A stretch of DNA of 64,000 bases from Sipunculus nudus (lineage: Eukaryota; Annelida; Sipuncula; Golfingiida; Sipunculidae). Position 1 is the stretch's first letter. The number at the start of each line of letters is the position of its first letter. Location of the stretch: NCBI GenBank assembly GCA_026874595.1, contig CM049312.1, forward strand, positions 50,473,429-50,537,428, in the 5' to 3' direction. Below the pieces are notes generated by a model. The model saw only the letters and a list, made by a program, of their open reading frames with translations. It made no database searches and was not told the DNA's origin. Below are positions 52,601-61,600 of this stretch, piece by piece. Position numbers and translations under genes: made by a program.

Positions 52601-55600
52601 CATTTATTCAAACTCTAGTAGATCTGAGGTCTGTGAGTTCTCACTCTCCTTGGATCTGTTCATTTATTCAAACACTAGTAGATCTGAAGTCTGTGAGTTC
52701 TCACTCTCCTTGGATCTGTTCATTTATTCAAACTCTAGTAGACTTTAGATCTGTGAGTCCTCACGCTCCTTGGATCTGTTCATTTATTCAATCTCTAGTA
52801 GATCTGAGGTCTGTGAGTTCTCGATCTCCTTGCATCTGTTCATTTATTCAAACACTAGTAGATCTGAGGTCTGTGAGTTCTCACTCTCCTTGGATCTGTT
52901 CATTTTTTCAAACTCTAGTAGACTTAAGGTCTGTGAGTTCTCACGCCCCCTGGATCTGTTAATTTATTCAAACACTAGTAGACTTAGGTCTGCGAGTTCT
53001 CACTCACCTTGGATCTGTTCATTTATTCAAGCACTAGTAGATCTTAGGTCTGTGAGTTCTCACTCTCCTTGGATCTGTTCATTTATTCAAACACTAGTAG
53101 ATCTGAGGTCTGTGAGTTCTCACTCTCCTTGGATCTGTTCATTTATTCAAACTCTAGTAGATCTAAGGTCTGTGAGATCTCACTCTCCTTGGATCTGTTC
53201 ATTTATCAAACACTAGTAGATCTTGGGTCTGTGAGTTCTCGCGCTTCTTGGATCTGTTCATTTATTCAAACTCTAGTAGATCTGAGGTCTGTGAGTTCTC
53301 ACTCTCCTTGGATCTGTTCATTTATTCAAACACTAGTAGATCTGAAGTCTGTGAGTTCTCACTCTCCTTGGATCTGTTCATTTATTCAAACTCTAGTAGA
53401 CTTTAGATCTGTGAGTTGTCACGCTCCTTGGATCTGTTCATTTATTCAATCTCTAGTAGATCTGAGGTCTGTGAGTTCTCGATATCCTTGCATCTGTTCA
53501 TTTATTCAAACACTAGTAGATCTGAGGTCTGTGAGTTCTCATTCTCCTTGGATCTGTTCATTTATTCAAACTCTAGTAGACTTTAGGTCTGTGAGTTCTC
53601 ACGCCCCCTGGATCTGTTAATTTATTCAAACACTAGTAGACTTAGGTCTGCGAGTTCTCACTCACCTTGGATCTGTTCATTTATTCAAGCACTAGTAGAT
53701 CTTAGGTCTGTGAGTTCTCACTCTCCTTGGATCTGTTCATTTATACAAACACTAGTAGATCTTAGGTCTGTGAGTTCTCACTCTCCTTGGATCTGTTAAT
53801 TTATTCAAACACTAGTAGATCTTAGGTCTGTGAGTTCTCACGCTTCTTGGATCTGTTCATTTATTCAAACTCTAGTAGATCTTAGGTCTGTGATTTCTCA
53901 CGCTCCTTGGATCTGTTCATTTATTCAAACTCTAGTAGATCTGAGGTCTCCGAGTTCTCACTCTCCTTGGATCTGTTCATTTATTCAAACACTAGTAGAT
54001 CTGAGGTCTGTGAGTTCTCACTCTCCTTGGATCTGTTCATTTATTCAAATTCTAGTAGACTTTAGGTCTGTGAGTTCTCACGCCTCGTAGATCTGCTCAT
54101 TTATTCAGACACTGGTAGATGTTAAGTCTGTCAGTTCTCAAGCTCCATGGATCTGCCCAGAATTAAACGTCCTGTACAACAAGCGTTCCTCAAATCCGTC
54201 TTCACCAAGCTGTCCAGCCCCGACTTGACGTTCTGTGCACCCGATACCCTATAATCGCTACAGGTACTATGACAATGAGAACAAACTGCGTGTATTCCTT
54301 ATCAGGCAGCTGTGTATGCATGTTGCTTGCACAACAGCTAGCTGTGGAAGTGAAAGTACGATACTATCGTGGCTACTTTTATAATCAACAGGTATAACGA
54401 TACTATCGTGGCTACGTTTAGGGCAATGATAGCACATGCTTTGTCAGAAACAGGATTTCAAGCCTCTTGTGTTATGGGGAACACCGTGCAAAATTAAAAA
54501 AAAAAATAACTACTAAGGTACAGTACGGTAGATTCAATCACTCATTAGATATTGTTCACACAGAAGCAAGCTGCAGTATTTTCTTTAAAATCGGTCCTTA
54601 GACGCAGGTTCACAGCAAAGCCTCCTTTTGCGTAGGGCATGGTTTAATTTGAGTGGTATGATTTTTTTGGATGAATAAGATGTACGTTGTCGATAGCATG
54701 GGTGATAATATATAGTAAGAAGGCTGTTATTTGTTTATCAGTGCACTGACGGGCCATTTGCATTGTTTAAGCGGTTAAGGAAGGGTCAGGTGATTCTGAA
54801 AATGATTGTAAATTTCTCCACGAAAACTTCCAATGTCAGAGGTTTATATATATTTTAAGTAATGAAGGTCAAAGAACATTTCAGCAATAAGAAAAATCAG
54901 TAAATTATTCTCGAAGCTGATGGCATAGTTCAAGTAAATAAAACTGGAGGTAAAACATAATTGAGAGGTGATGAGCAGTGAGGGTTAAAAAGTTGTGTGA
55001 GGCCAGACAGGCCACAGATAAAACACTTGTGTGAGGCCAGACAGGCCACAGATAAAACACTGTTGTGTGAGGCCAGACAAACCACAGATAAAACACTATT
55101 GTGTGAGGCCAGACAGGCCATAGATGAAACACTGTTGTGTGAGGCCAGACAGGCCATAGATGAAACACTGTTGTGTGAGGCCAGTCAGGCCATAGATAAA
55201 ACACTATTGTGTGAGGCCAGACAGGCCACAGATAAAACACTTGTGTGAGGCAAGACAGGCCACAGATAAAACACTGTTGTGTGAGGCCAGACAAACCACA
55301 GATAAAACACTATTGTGTGAGGCCGGACAGGCCATAGATGAAACACTGTTGTGTGAGGCCAGACAGGCCATAGATAAAACACTATTGTGTGAGGCCAGAC
55401 AGGCCATAGATAAAACACTATTGTGTGAGGCCAGACAGGCCATAGATAAAACACTATTGTGTGAGGCCAGACAGGCCATAGATAAAACACTATTGTGTGA
55501 GGCCAGACAGGCCACAGATAAAACACTATTGTGTGAGGCCAGACAGGCCACAGATAAAACACTGTTGTGTGAGGTGAGGCCAGACAGGCCACAGATAAAA

Positions 55601-56636
55601 CACTGTTGTGTGAGGTGAGGCCAGACAGGCCACAGATAAAACACTGTTGTGTGAGGCCAGACAGGCCACAGATAAAACACTAAATATTGTGTGCAGACAG
55701 GCCACAGATAAAATACTGTTGTGTGAGGCCAGACAGGCCACAGATAAAACACTGTTGTGTGAGGCCAGACAGGCCATTGATAAAACACTGTTGGTACTGG
55801 AGTTTTTTCTGGTTAGTAGAGGGAAAATTGGAGAGTGTTATCGCTATGGAAAGGAATGGAAGTTAGAGAGTCTTGAATTGTTTGTCGGTAACTGATCGCT
55901 TATGTTGTTGGTTCACTAGATTTGTGGGACGTTGATCAAGAAATAAATATAACTAAAAAAACGTATTTAATTTACATAGCTCTTTTATCCATAACTTATT
56001 TATTGATTGTATTTATTATAATAAATAACTTTTCGCGGCACTCTCCATGGCTTAGATGATGGCGTTCAGTAGTCTGTAGGAAACCGGAGAATCCGAAGAA
56101 AACCACCGGTAATGGACACACAGCTACAAGCCACGCCGGGAACCGAACTAGGGGTCGCCAGCGGAGAGAGCCGAGCGTTTTACACCTCGACTGTCCAGGC
56201 CCTTATAACCTTTGTTACCGTTGATCCTGGCCAGAGCGGCAGAATTCGGGAATATATGTCACTGAGTAATTTTTGTGACAGAGAAATACCTTTCTAAGAC
56301 CTATGTGCAAAAAGTTTTACCAAGAATGCAAATTGAAAGAGAGTGTGACAGTTGGTAAGAAATTTCCCCATAAATCGTCCTATCTTGAAATTTTTAAAAT
56401 TGGTTTTTATTCCCACTTCCCAATTAAATTGTTCCTACTTTCCTGGATAATCTGATTTGGTCACACTTTTTACATTAACACTCTCATTTGAATAAACACT
56501 GCATCACATGCTAGAGTGGGATAGGGTTTTGAAATTACCTTCTCCGTCAGAAATTCCCGAGCAGGTTTCTCCATGATGTCAGAAAGCACTTGTTCCAAAA
56601 CTGTGTATCCAGTCGGGCTGTACACTTGAAAAGTGC
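37546..56636 (-). CDS. Serine beta-lactamase-like gene, partial, six exons on the minus strand
   Basis: Model: exons 56636-56539, 46938-46851, 43408-43184, 43049-42878, 42721-42593 (least certain) and 37667-37546, with further exons expected on both sides. The protein pieces follow the order of the beta-lactamase/transpeptidase-like serine hydrolase fold: a Y-S-x-T-G-Y block, a T-G-H block, LPEKAAAGVWSSAEDMAR, HYSGYSGHVVI, then a C-terminal small domain. All donors are GT and acceptors AG, and phases chain as 0, 1, 1, 2, 2 across the five introns. The SxxK nucleophile exon lies upstream of 56636, probably outside the window. Animal members (LACTB-like and bacterial-like families) are hydrolases or peptidases. 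The substrate here is unknown. Compared with bacterial homologues, about 25 residues (the PLGM block) are missing between the first two exons, so one small exon may be unseen. Confidence 0.72.
37680..38870. other. Intronic DNA, no exon seen; long C run
   Basis: A C run of about 33 nt at 37949-37981 is the only striking feature. An 88-codon plus-strand ORF (38360-38626) has no recognisable motif and lies opposite the gene. Confidence 0.4.
38876..39066 (-). repeat. Putative tRNA-derived SINE
   Basis: Read on the minus strand, a B box GGGTTCGAACC lies at 38992-39002 (complement of ggttcgaaccc). It is followed by a body with ggccggtggttttctctgggttctccggttcc and a gaacaccacc end. The same body occurs at 56041-56200. 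Such a tRNA-like head plus shared core is typical of SINEs, and similar cores are widespread in molluscs. Confidence 0.6.
39075..41353 (+). mobile_element. Family-A helentron-like element, full length, ~330 bp tandem core
   Basis: The 5' end is TCGCCAGACATAGTCTGG after an A, and contains the hairpin CCAGAC-ata-GTCTGG. ATCGCCAGACA (39074-39084) is an exact inverted copy of TGTCTGGCGAT (41310-41320). The 3' end is the perfect hairpin GGCACC-tgc-GGTGCC (41326-41340), a 9 nt spacer, then CTAG (41350-41353) before T. Hairpin plus terminal CTRR and insertion between A and T are Helitron hallmarks. The subterminal inverted repeat points to the DINE-1/helentron type. The core holds about six ~320-330 bp units, each with ggtggcgccacc, gagcattataagtcaaaaactaatgg and ggggtcatgacctttcc. 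A (GCC)n run lies at 39119-39139. There is no coding capacity. Confidence 0.82.
41491..41670 (+). repeat. GC-rich ~21 bp minisatellite (gccagtcggggtccagtgctg)
   Basis: About eight degenerate copies just downstream of the family-A element. The 167-codon ORF spanning it (41203-41706) is read-through of this repeat and the element end. Confidence 0.75.
41830..42045 (-). repeat. SINE-like dispersed repeat
   Basis: On the minus strand it begins ggacagtcgatgggtaaaacgctcagctctgtccgc, a tRNA-like head also present at 56160-56200. It continues with a body (tgtcacccgataaa..., accaagtgacgga..gggttgcc) shared with 28330-28450. Confidence 0.6.
42593..42721 (-). CDS. Beta-lactamase-like gene exon (start of C-terminal region), borders tentative
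   Basis: After the acceptor gaaacgtaag the frame gives RDVKVIDNGLNTFKINK, then ISFTVLHAIRLIVRPPL and KSPQPYEGK. The only phase-compatible reading starts at 42721 (or at an internal AG before ISFTV). The donor AAA|GTATTT ends the exon at 42593 (129 nt), with a phase that fits the 37667 exon. P-Y-E-G-x resembles the first strand of the C-terminal small domain. The frame stays open to a TAG-free stop at 42301, so an alternative is that this is the last exon, ending with ...TVMWAGL. I cannot decide between the two from sequence alone. Confidence 0.5.
42878..43049 (-). CDS. Beta-lactamase-like gene exon (last strands of the catalytic domain)
   Basis: The acceptor gatgtag|g and donor AACAG|GTACAT bound 172 nt. 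Joined to the previous exon it reads HYSG|YSGHVVITTDGRGWVLLLNGG, then ANKMEFHGEVVRSILNTYGW. In this hydrolase family the H-x-G/S-G segment followed by G-Y/F-x-S/G-x-V is the region of the third active-site motif (KTG-equivalent) and its following strand, and VLLLNGG is the usual V-V-L-x-N strand. The phase is 1 on entry and 2 on exit. Confidence 0.78.
43184..43408 (-). CDS. Beta-lactamase-like gene exon (PEKAAAG-W block)
   Basis: Acceptor tgtttgaccag|g at 43408 and donor TTCAG|GTGCCT at 43184; 225 nt, phase 1 to 1. It encodes SWRVLPEKAAAGVWSSAEDMARTLLCLVQGDS, then EMMKVPVDASEWPRQFGLGPSVF and LNNLTMLHYSG. P-E-x-A-A-A-G-x-W-S/T-x-x-D-x-A is a conserved block of family serine hydrolases of class C/LACTB type, and the gap to H-Y-S-G is normal. 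Confidence 0.82.
43409..43930. other. Intron DNA with a small inverted repeat
   Basis: Between exon and satellite. Agttcagaactggactg (about 43568) is an inverted copy of cagtccagttctggact (about 43645), with further matching bases outside. The interval is about 60 bp. No exon is seen. Confidence 0.5.
43930..46850 (-). repeat. 44 bp satellite, ~66 copies, derived from exon end plus 5' splice site
   Basis: The monomer on the minus (gene-sense) strand is CAGTGATGACGGAGTGCAGG AAATACCAGGCAGGTAAATC CCCT. Variants differ by a few bases. Reading frames at 44695 and 45575 are identical over 69 codons with an offset of 880 bp, so there is a higher-order period of 20 monomers. The array directly continues the exon that ends at 46851: that exon's last ~30 bases and its donor are themselves a monomer copy. 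It fills about 85 % of the intron. Confidence 0.95.
46851..46938 (-). CDS. Beta-lactamase-like gene exon (T-G-H block) at the edge of the satellite
   Basis: Acceptor caaatag|aca at 46938 and donor GGCAA|GTAAAT at 46851; 88 nt, phase 0 to 1. It encodes TAVTWTGHRVTEQLREQRAV, then MTEYRKYQA. Split codon a|ga joins it to RSWRVLPEK of the next exon. The order G-H-x(~20)-W-x-V-x-P-E-x-A-A-A-G is that of family members. The acceptor has a weak pyrimidine tract, the main doubt. Its 3' third is almost identical to the 44 bp satellite monomer. Confidence 0.68.
46960..47480. other. Intron DNA without repeats or exons seen
   Basis: AT-rich, with a short (CG)(CA)n run at about 47336-47360. Confidence 0.45.
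47490..47994. repeat. 60 bp satellite fragments in both orientations around a ~100 bp linker
   Basis: 47490-47600 holds two plus-strand monomers. 47606-47705 is a non-satellite linker (gtcaagtcgaggctggagag...aggatttgaggaacg). 47710-47994 holds about five minus-strand monomers. Linker plus minus monomers are an inverted copy of 53860-54245. Confidence 0.85.
47995..49648 (-). mobile_element. Family-A helentron-like element, inverted, 5'-truncated, mosaic core
   Basis: Its 3' end (on the minus strand) is at 47995-47998 CTAG, with spacer and a partly degraded hairpin (agcacc-tgt-ggtacc) and tgtctggggatactat, as in the 39075-41353 copy. Three ~280 bp units (catgccaaatttcagaccaatac...acgccac...gatggcgcca) come first. 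Then comes sequence that is the reverse complement of the other copy's core and of its 39170-39300 segment. The 5' ~100 bp is missing at the junction with satellite at 49648. Confidence 0.75.
49649..49746 (-). repeat. 60 bp satellite, minus orientation, ~1.5 monomers
   Basis: aaaactcacaggccttaaatctactagtgtttgaataaa..., squeezed between two mobile elements. Confidence 0.85.
49747..50162 (+). mobile_element. Family-B helentron-like element, 3'-truncated
   Basis: It begins agtgacccaggggttatgacgctcagttgact like the 34401 element and has caggtttcc, ctgttaacagatgacca, ggtggcgccaccagtctgca and catggtgataaatgcgttagttg. It is cut off at 50162, where the 8478 bp unit begins. Confidence 0.75.
50163..54145 (+). 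repeat. 60 bp satellite array, ~66 monomers
   Basis: Consensus gatctgttcatttattcaaa cactagtagatcttaggtct gtgagttctcactctccttg, with 59 bp variants (tttatcaaac). GTGAG-tt-CTCAC inside each monomer is a small hairpin. Higher-order structure: 50313 and 51206 start identical 74-codon frames (offset 893 bp, 15 monomers), and blocks near 52471 and 53129 repeat at about 658 bp (11 monomers). The ORFs across it exist only because 60 is a multiple of three. Confidence 0.97.
54146..54990. other. Non-satellite intron DNA
   Basis: 54146-54245 is the inverted copy of the 47606-47705 linker. Acgatactatcgtggctac occurs twice (about 54358 and 54398). No exon is seen. Confidence 0.55.
54994..55792 (+). repeat. 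36 bp minisatellite (gttgtgtgaggccagacagg...), ~22 copies
   Basis: Unit gttgtgtgaggccagacagg ccacagataaaacact. Variants cacaga/cataga and aaacca for ggcca. Two copies carry an extra gaggtgaggcc. The frames of up to 194 codons here are read-through (36 = 12 codons). Confidence 0.97.
56041..56205 (-). repeat. Putative tRNA-derived SINE
   Basis: On the minus strand: a head ggacagtcgaggtgtaaaac ... with a B-box-like agttcggttccc, then a body ccggtggttttcttcggattctccggtttcc and end actgaacgccatcatc. It is related to the copy at 38876-39066, and its head to 42045. Confidence 0.6.
56539..56636 (-). CDS. Beta-lactamase-like gene exon (Y-S-x-T-G-Y block)
   Basis: Acceptor ttctgataaag|gc at 56636 and donor GAGAAG|GTAATT at 56539; 98 nt, phase 1 to 0. 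It encodes TFQVYSPTGYTVLEQVLSDI, then MEKPAREFLTEK. Y-S-N-T-G-Y-x-x-L-x-x-x-I/V followed by xG/KPxxEF is the second active-site block of class C-like serine hydrolases. Here the usual Asn after Y-S is Pro. The exon lies inside the 8478 bp unit, so a second copy is predicted just beyond the window (about 65017-65114). Confidence 0.8.
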
Positions 56637-56771
56637 CTTTATCAGAAGAACAGAAATTACAATGAAACTACACCGTTTCCTTGTTTTCATAAATTACAGT
56701 GCATAAAAAAGCATGATTTAATTAGTACAGTTATTTGTGAAATGCAAAATCTGCAGATTACAAAATGTAAA

Positions 56772-58640
56772 CTAGACATTTCTTGGCACCGCAGGTGCCA
56801 GAGTATCCCCAGACATAGTAGGCCCCCTCTTTATAAATAGACCCCCATTTTTAGCAGCATATACTGACACTTGACATATTTATTGTTTCTTCCATCTTAG
56901 AATCCACAATCTTGTTGAAGATGTTGGTCCTGTGACCTTGATCTTTTTAAAGATGTGTCCTGTGACCTTGACCTTTGACCTCATGACCCCAAAATCAATT
57001 CTGGTCTTGCTTTTCCAATGGGACATATACAAGTCAAGTTTGAAATCCATACATCAATAAAAGCAGATATTATCATCCAGAAACTAATTTTTGGACAGAT
57101 GGCTCCTGTGACCTTCACCTTTGACCTTGTGACCTCAAAATTGATAGGGGTCTTCCACTCTTGGCAGGTGAACTATATGTGCAAGATAAAAGATCTGAGA
57201 TGAATTGTTTGGCTGAAAATGCATCCACAATCTTTTTAAAGAGGTTTCCTGTGACCTTGACCTTTGACCTCATGACCCCAAAATCAATTCAGGTCTTGCT
57301 TTTCCAATGGGTCAAATTCAAGTCAAGTTTGAAATCCATACATCAGTAAAAGAAGGAATTATCATCCAGAAACTAATTTTTGGACAGATGGCTCCTGTGA
57401 CCTTCACTTTTGACCTTGTGACCTCAACATTGATAGGGTTCTTCCACTCTTGGCAGGTGAACTATATGTGCAAAATGAAAGATCTGAGATGAATTGTTTG
57501 GCTGAAAATGCATCCACAATCTTTTTAAAGATGTTTCCTGTGACCTTGACCTTTGACCTCATGTTCCCAAAATCAATTCAGGTCTTGCTTTTCCAATGGG
57601 TCAAATACAAGTCAAGTTTGAAATAAATACATCAATAAGGAAGGAATTATCATCCGGAAACTAATTTTTGGACAGATGGCTCCTGTGACCTTCACCTTTG
57701 ACCTTGTGACCTCAAAATTGATAGGGTTCTTCCTCTCTTGGCAGGTGAACTATATGTGCAAGATGAAAGATCTGAGATGAAATGTTTGGCTGAAAATGCA
57801 TCCACATCTTTTTAAAGAGGTGTCCTGTTACCTTGACCTTTGACCTCATGACCTCAAAATCAATTCAGGTCTTGCTTTTCCAATGGGATATATATAAGTC
57901 AAGTTTGAAATCAATACATCAATAAAGGCAGAAATTATCATCCAGAAACTAATTTTTGGACAGATGGCTCCTGTGACCTTCACCTTTGACCTTGTGACCT
58001 CAAAATTGATAGGGGTCTTCCACTCTTGGCAGGTGAACTATATGTGCAAGATGAAAGATCTGAGATGAATTGTTTGGCTGAAAATGCATCCACAATCTTT
58101 TTAAAGAGGTTTCTTGTGACCTTGACCTTTGACCTCATGACCCCAAAATCAATTCGGGTCTTGCTTTTCCAATGGGTCAAATACAAGTCAAGTTTGAAAT
58201 CCATACATCAATAAAAGAAGGAATTATCATCAAGAAACCAATTTTTTTGACAGATGGCTCCTGTGACCTTCACCTTTGACCTTGTGACCTCAAAATTGAT
58301 AGGGTTCTTCCTCTCTTGGCAGGTGAACTATATGTGCAAGATGAAAGATATGAGATGAAATGTTTGGCTGAAAATGCATCCACAATCTTTTTAAAGATGT
58401 CCTGTGACCCTGACCTTTGACCTCATGACCTCAAATCAATTCAGGTCTTGCTTTTCCAATGGGACATATACAAGTCAAGTTTGAAATCCATACATCAATA
58501 AAAGTAGGATTTATCATCCAGAAACTAATTTTTGGACAGATGGCTCCTGTGGCCTTCACCTTTGACCTTGTGACCTCAAAACTGATAGGGGTCTTCCTTA
58601 ATTGGCAGATGACTTACATGTGCAAGATGAAAGGTCTGAG
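56772..58640 (-). mobile_element. Family-A helentron-like element with ~290 bp tandem core
   Basis: 3' end on the minus strand: CTAG (56772-56775), spacer, perfect hairpin GGCACC-gca-GGTGCC (56785-56799) and subterminal tgtctggggatac. The core has about six ~290 bp units (tgaccttgacctttgacctcatgacc, ttgcttttccaatgggtca, ggacagatggctcctgtgacc, cttggcaggtgaactatatgtg). It is cut at 58640 by the duplicated unit border, and no 5' end was found. Confidence 0.75.
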
Positions 58641-61600
58641 AACGTGATCACATTAGTATATATTAGGTCTGTGAGTTCTCACGCCCCCTCGATCTGTTAA
58701 TTTATTCACGCACTAGTAGACTTTAGGTCTGTGAGTTCTCACGCTCCTTTGATCTGTTAATTTATTCAAACACAAGTAGATTTTAGGTCTGTGAGTTCTC
58801 ACGCCCCCTGGATCTGTTCATTTATTCAAACACTAGTAGACTTTAGGTCTGCGAGTTCTCACGCTCCTTGGATCTGTTCATTTATTCAAGCACTAGTAGA
58901 TCTTAGGTCTGTGAGTTCTCACTCTCCTTGGATCTGTTCATTTATTCAAACACTAGTAGATCTTAGGTCTGTGAGTTCTCACTCTCCTTGGATCTGTTCA
59001 TTTATCAAACACTAGTAGATCTTGGGTCTGTGAGTTCTCACGCTTCTTGGATCTGTTCATTTATCAAACACTAGTAGATCTGAGGTCTGTTAGTTCTCAC
59101 TCTCCTTGGATCTGTTCATTTATTCAAACACAAGTATATCTTAGGTCTGTGAGTTCTCACTCTCCTTTGATCTGTTCATTTATCAAACACTAGTAGATCT
59201 TAGGTCTGTGAGTTCTCACGCTTCTTGGATCTGTTCATTTATTCAATCTCTAGTAGATCTGAGGTCTGTGAGTATTCACTCTCCTTGGATCTGTTCATTT
59301 ATTCAAACACTAGTATATCTGAGGTCTGTGAGTTCTCACTCTCCTTGGATCTGTTCATTTATTCAAACTCTAGTAGACTTTAGATCTGTGAGTTCTCACT
59401 CTCCTTGGATCTGTTCATTTATCAAACACTAGTAGATCTGAGGTCTGTGAGTTCTCACTCTCCTTGGATCTGTTCATTTATCAAACACTAGTAGATCTTG
59501 GGTCTGTGAGTTCTCACTCTCCTTGGATCTGTTTATTTATTAAACACTAGTAGATCTGAGGTCTGTGAGTTCTCACTCTCCTTGGATCTGTTCATTTATC
59601 AAACACTAGTAGATCTTGGGTCTGTGAGTTCTCACGCTCCTTTGATCTGTTAATTTATTCAAACACTAGTAGATTTTAGGTCTGTGAGTTCTCACGCCCC
59701 CTGGATCTGTTCATTTATTCAAACACTAGTAGACTTTAGGTCTGCGAGTTCTCACGCTCCTTGGATCTGTTCATTTATTCAAGCACTAGTAGATCTTAGG
59801 TCTGTGAGTTCTCACTCTCCTTGGATCTGTTCATTTATTCAAACACTAGTAGATCTTAGGTCTGTGAGTTCTCACTCTCCTTGGATCTGTTCATTTATCA
59901 AACACTAGTAGATCTTGGGTCTGTGAGTTCTCACGCTTCTTGGATCTGTTCATTTATCAAACACTAGTAGATCTGAGGTCTGTGAGTTCTCACTCTCCTT
60001 GGATCTGTTCATTTATTCAAACACAAGTATATCTTAGGTCTGTGAGTTCTCACTCTCCTTTGATCTGTTCATTTATCAAACACTAGTAGATCTTAGGTCT
60101 GTGAGTTCTCACGCTTCTTGGATCTGTTCATTTATTCAAACTCTAGTAGATCTGAGGTCTGTGAGTATTCACTCTCCTTGGATCTGTTCATTTATTCAAA
60201 CACTAGTATATCTGAGGTCTGTGAGTTCTCACTCTCCTTGGATCTGTTCATTTATTCAAACTCTAGTAGACTTTAGATCTGTGAGTTCTCACTCTCCTTG
60301 GATCTGTTCATTTATCAAACACTAGTAGATCTGAGGTCTGTGAGTTCTCACTCTCCTTGGATCTGTTCATTTATCAAACACTAGTAGATCTTGGGTCTGT
60401 GAGTTCTCACTCTCCTTGGATCTGTTTATTTATTAAACACTAGTAGATCTGAGGTCTGTGAGTTCTCACTCTCCTTGGATCTGTTCATTTATCAAACACT
60501 AGTAGATCTTGGGTCTATGAGTTCTCACTCTCCTTGGATCTGTTCATTTATCAAACACTAGTAGATCTTTGGTCTGTGAGTTCTCACGCTTCTTGGATCT
60601 GTTCATTTATTCAAACTCTAGTAGATTTGAGGTCTGTGAGTTCTCACTCTCCTTGGATCTGTTCATTTATCAAACACTAGAAGATCTTGGGTCTGTGAGT
60701 TCTCACTCTACTTGGATCTGTTCATTTATCAAACACTAGTAGATCTTGGGTCTGTGAGTTCCCACGCTTCTTGGATCTGTTCATTTATTCAAACTCTAGT
60801 AGATCTGAGGTCTGTGAGTTCTCACTCTCCTTGGATCTGTTCATTTATCCAACACTAGTAGATCTTGGGTCTGTGAGTTCTCACTCTCCTTGGATCTGTT
60901 CATTTATCAAACACTAGTAGATCTTGGATCTGTGAGTTCTCACTCTCCTTGGATCTGTTCATTTATTCAAACTCTAGTAGATCTAAGGTCTGTGAGTTCT
61001 CACTCTCCTTGGATCTGTTCATTTATCAAACACTAGTAGATCTTGGGTCTGTGAGCTCTCACGCTTCTTGGATCTGTTCATTTATTCAAACTCTAGTAGA
61101 TCTGAGGTCTGTGAGTTCTCACTCTCCTTGGATCTGTTCATTTATTCAAACACTAGTAGATCTGAAGTCTGTGAGTTCTCACTCTCCTTGGATCTGTTCA
61201 TTTATTCAAACTCTAGTAGACTTTAGATCTGTGAGTCCTCACGCTCCTTGGATCTGTTCATTTATTCAATCTCTAGTAGATCTGAGGTCTGTGAGTTCTC
61301 GATCTCCTTGCATCTGTTCATTTATTCAAACACTAGTAGATCTGAGGTCTGTGAGTTCTCACTCTCCTTGGATCTGTTCATTTTTTCAAACTCTAGTAGA
61401 CTTAAGGTCTGTGAGTTCTCACGCCCCCTGGATCTGTTAATTTATTCAAACACTAGTAGACTTAGGTCTGCGAGTTCTCACTCACCTTGGATCTGTTCAT
61501 TTATTCAAGCACTAGTAGATCTTAGGTCTGTGAGTTCTCACTCTCCTTGGATCTGTTCATTTATTCAAACACTAGTAGATCTGAGGTCTGTGAGTTCTCA

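Larger units (their letters stand above)
50163..58640. repeat. 8478 bp duplicated unit, first copy
   Basis: Starts aacgtgatcacattagtatat. The identical string starts again at 58641. It contains the main 60 bp satellite, 840 bp of unique DNA, the 36 bp minisatellite, a SINE, one beta-lactamase-like exon and a family-A element. Confidence 0.95.

Noticed and set aside
54146-54245. Linker GVKSGLDSLVKTDLRNACC-like reading as an exon
   Set aside because: It occurs inverted at 47606-47705 with satellite on one side and lacks splice borders, so it is part of the repeat block.
54905-55788. ORFs up to 194 codons on both strands over the 36 bp repeat
   Set aside because: Read-through of a 36 bp minisatellite on both strands. 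No conserved ends.
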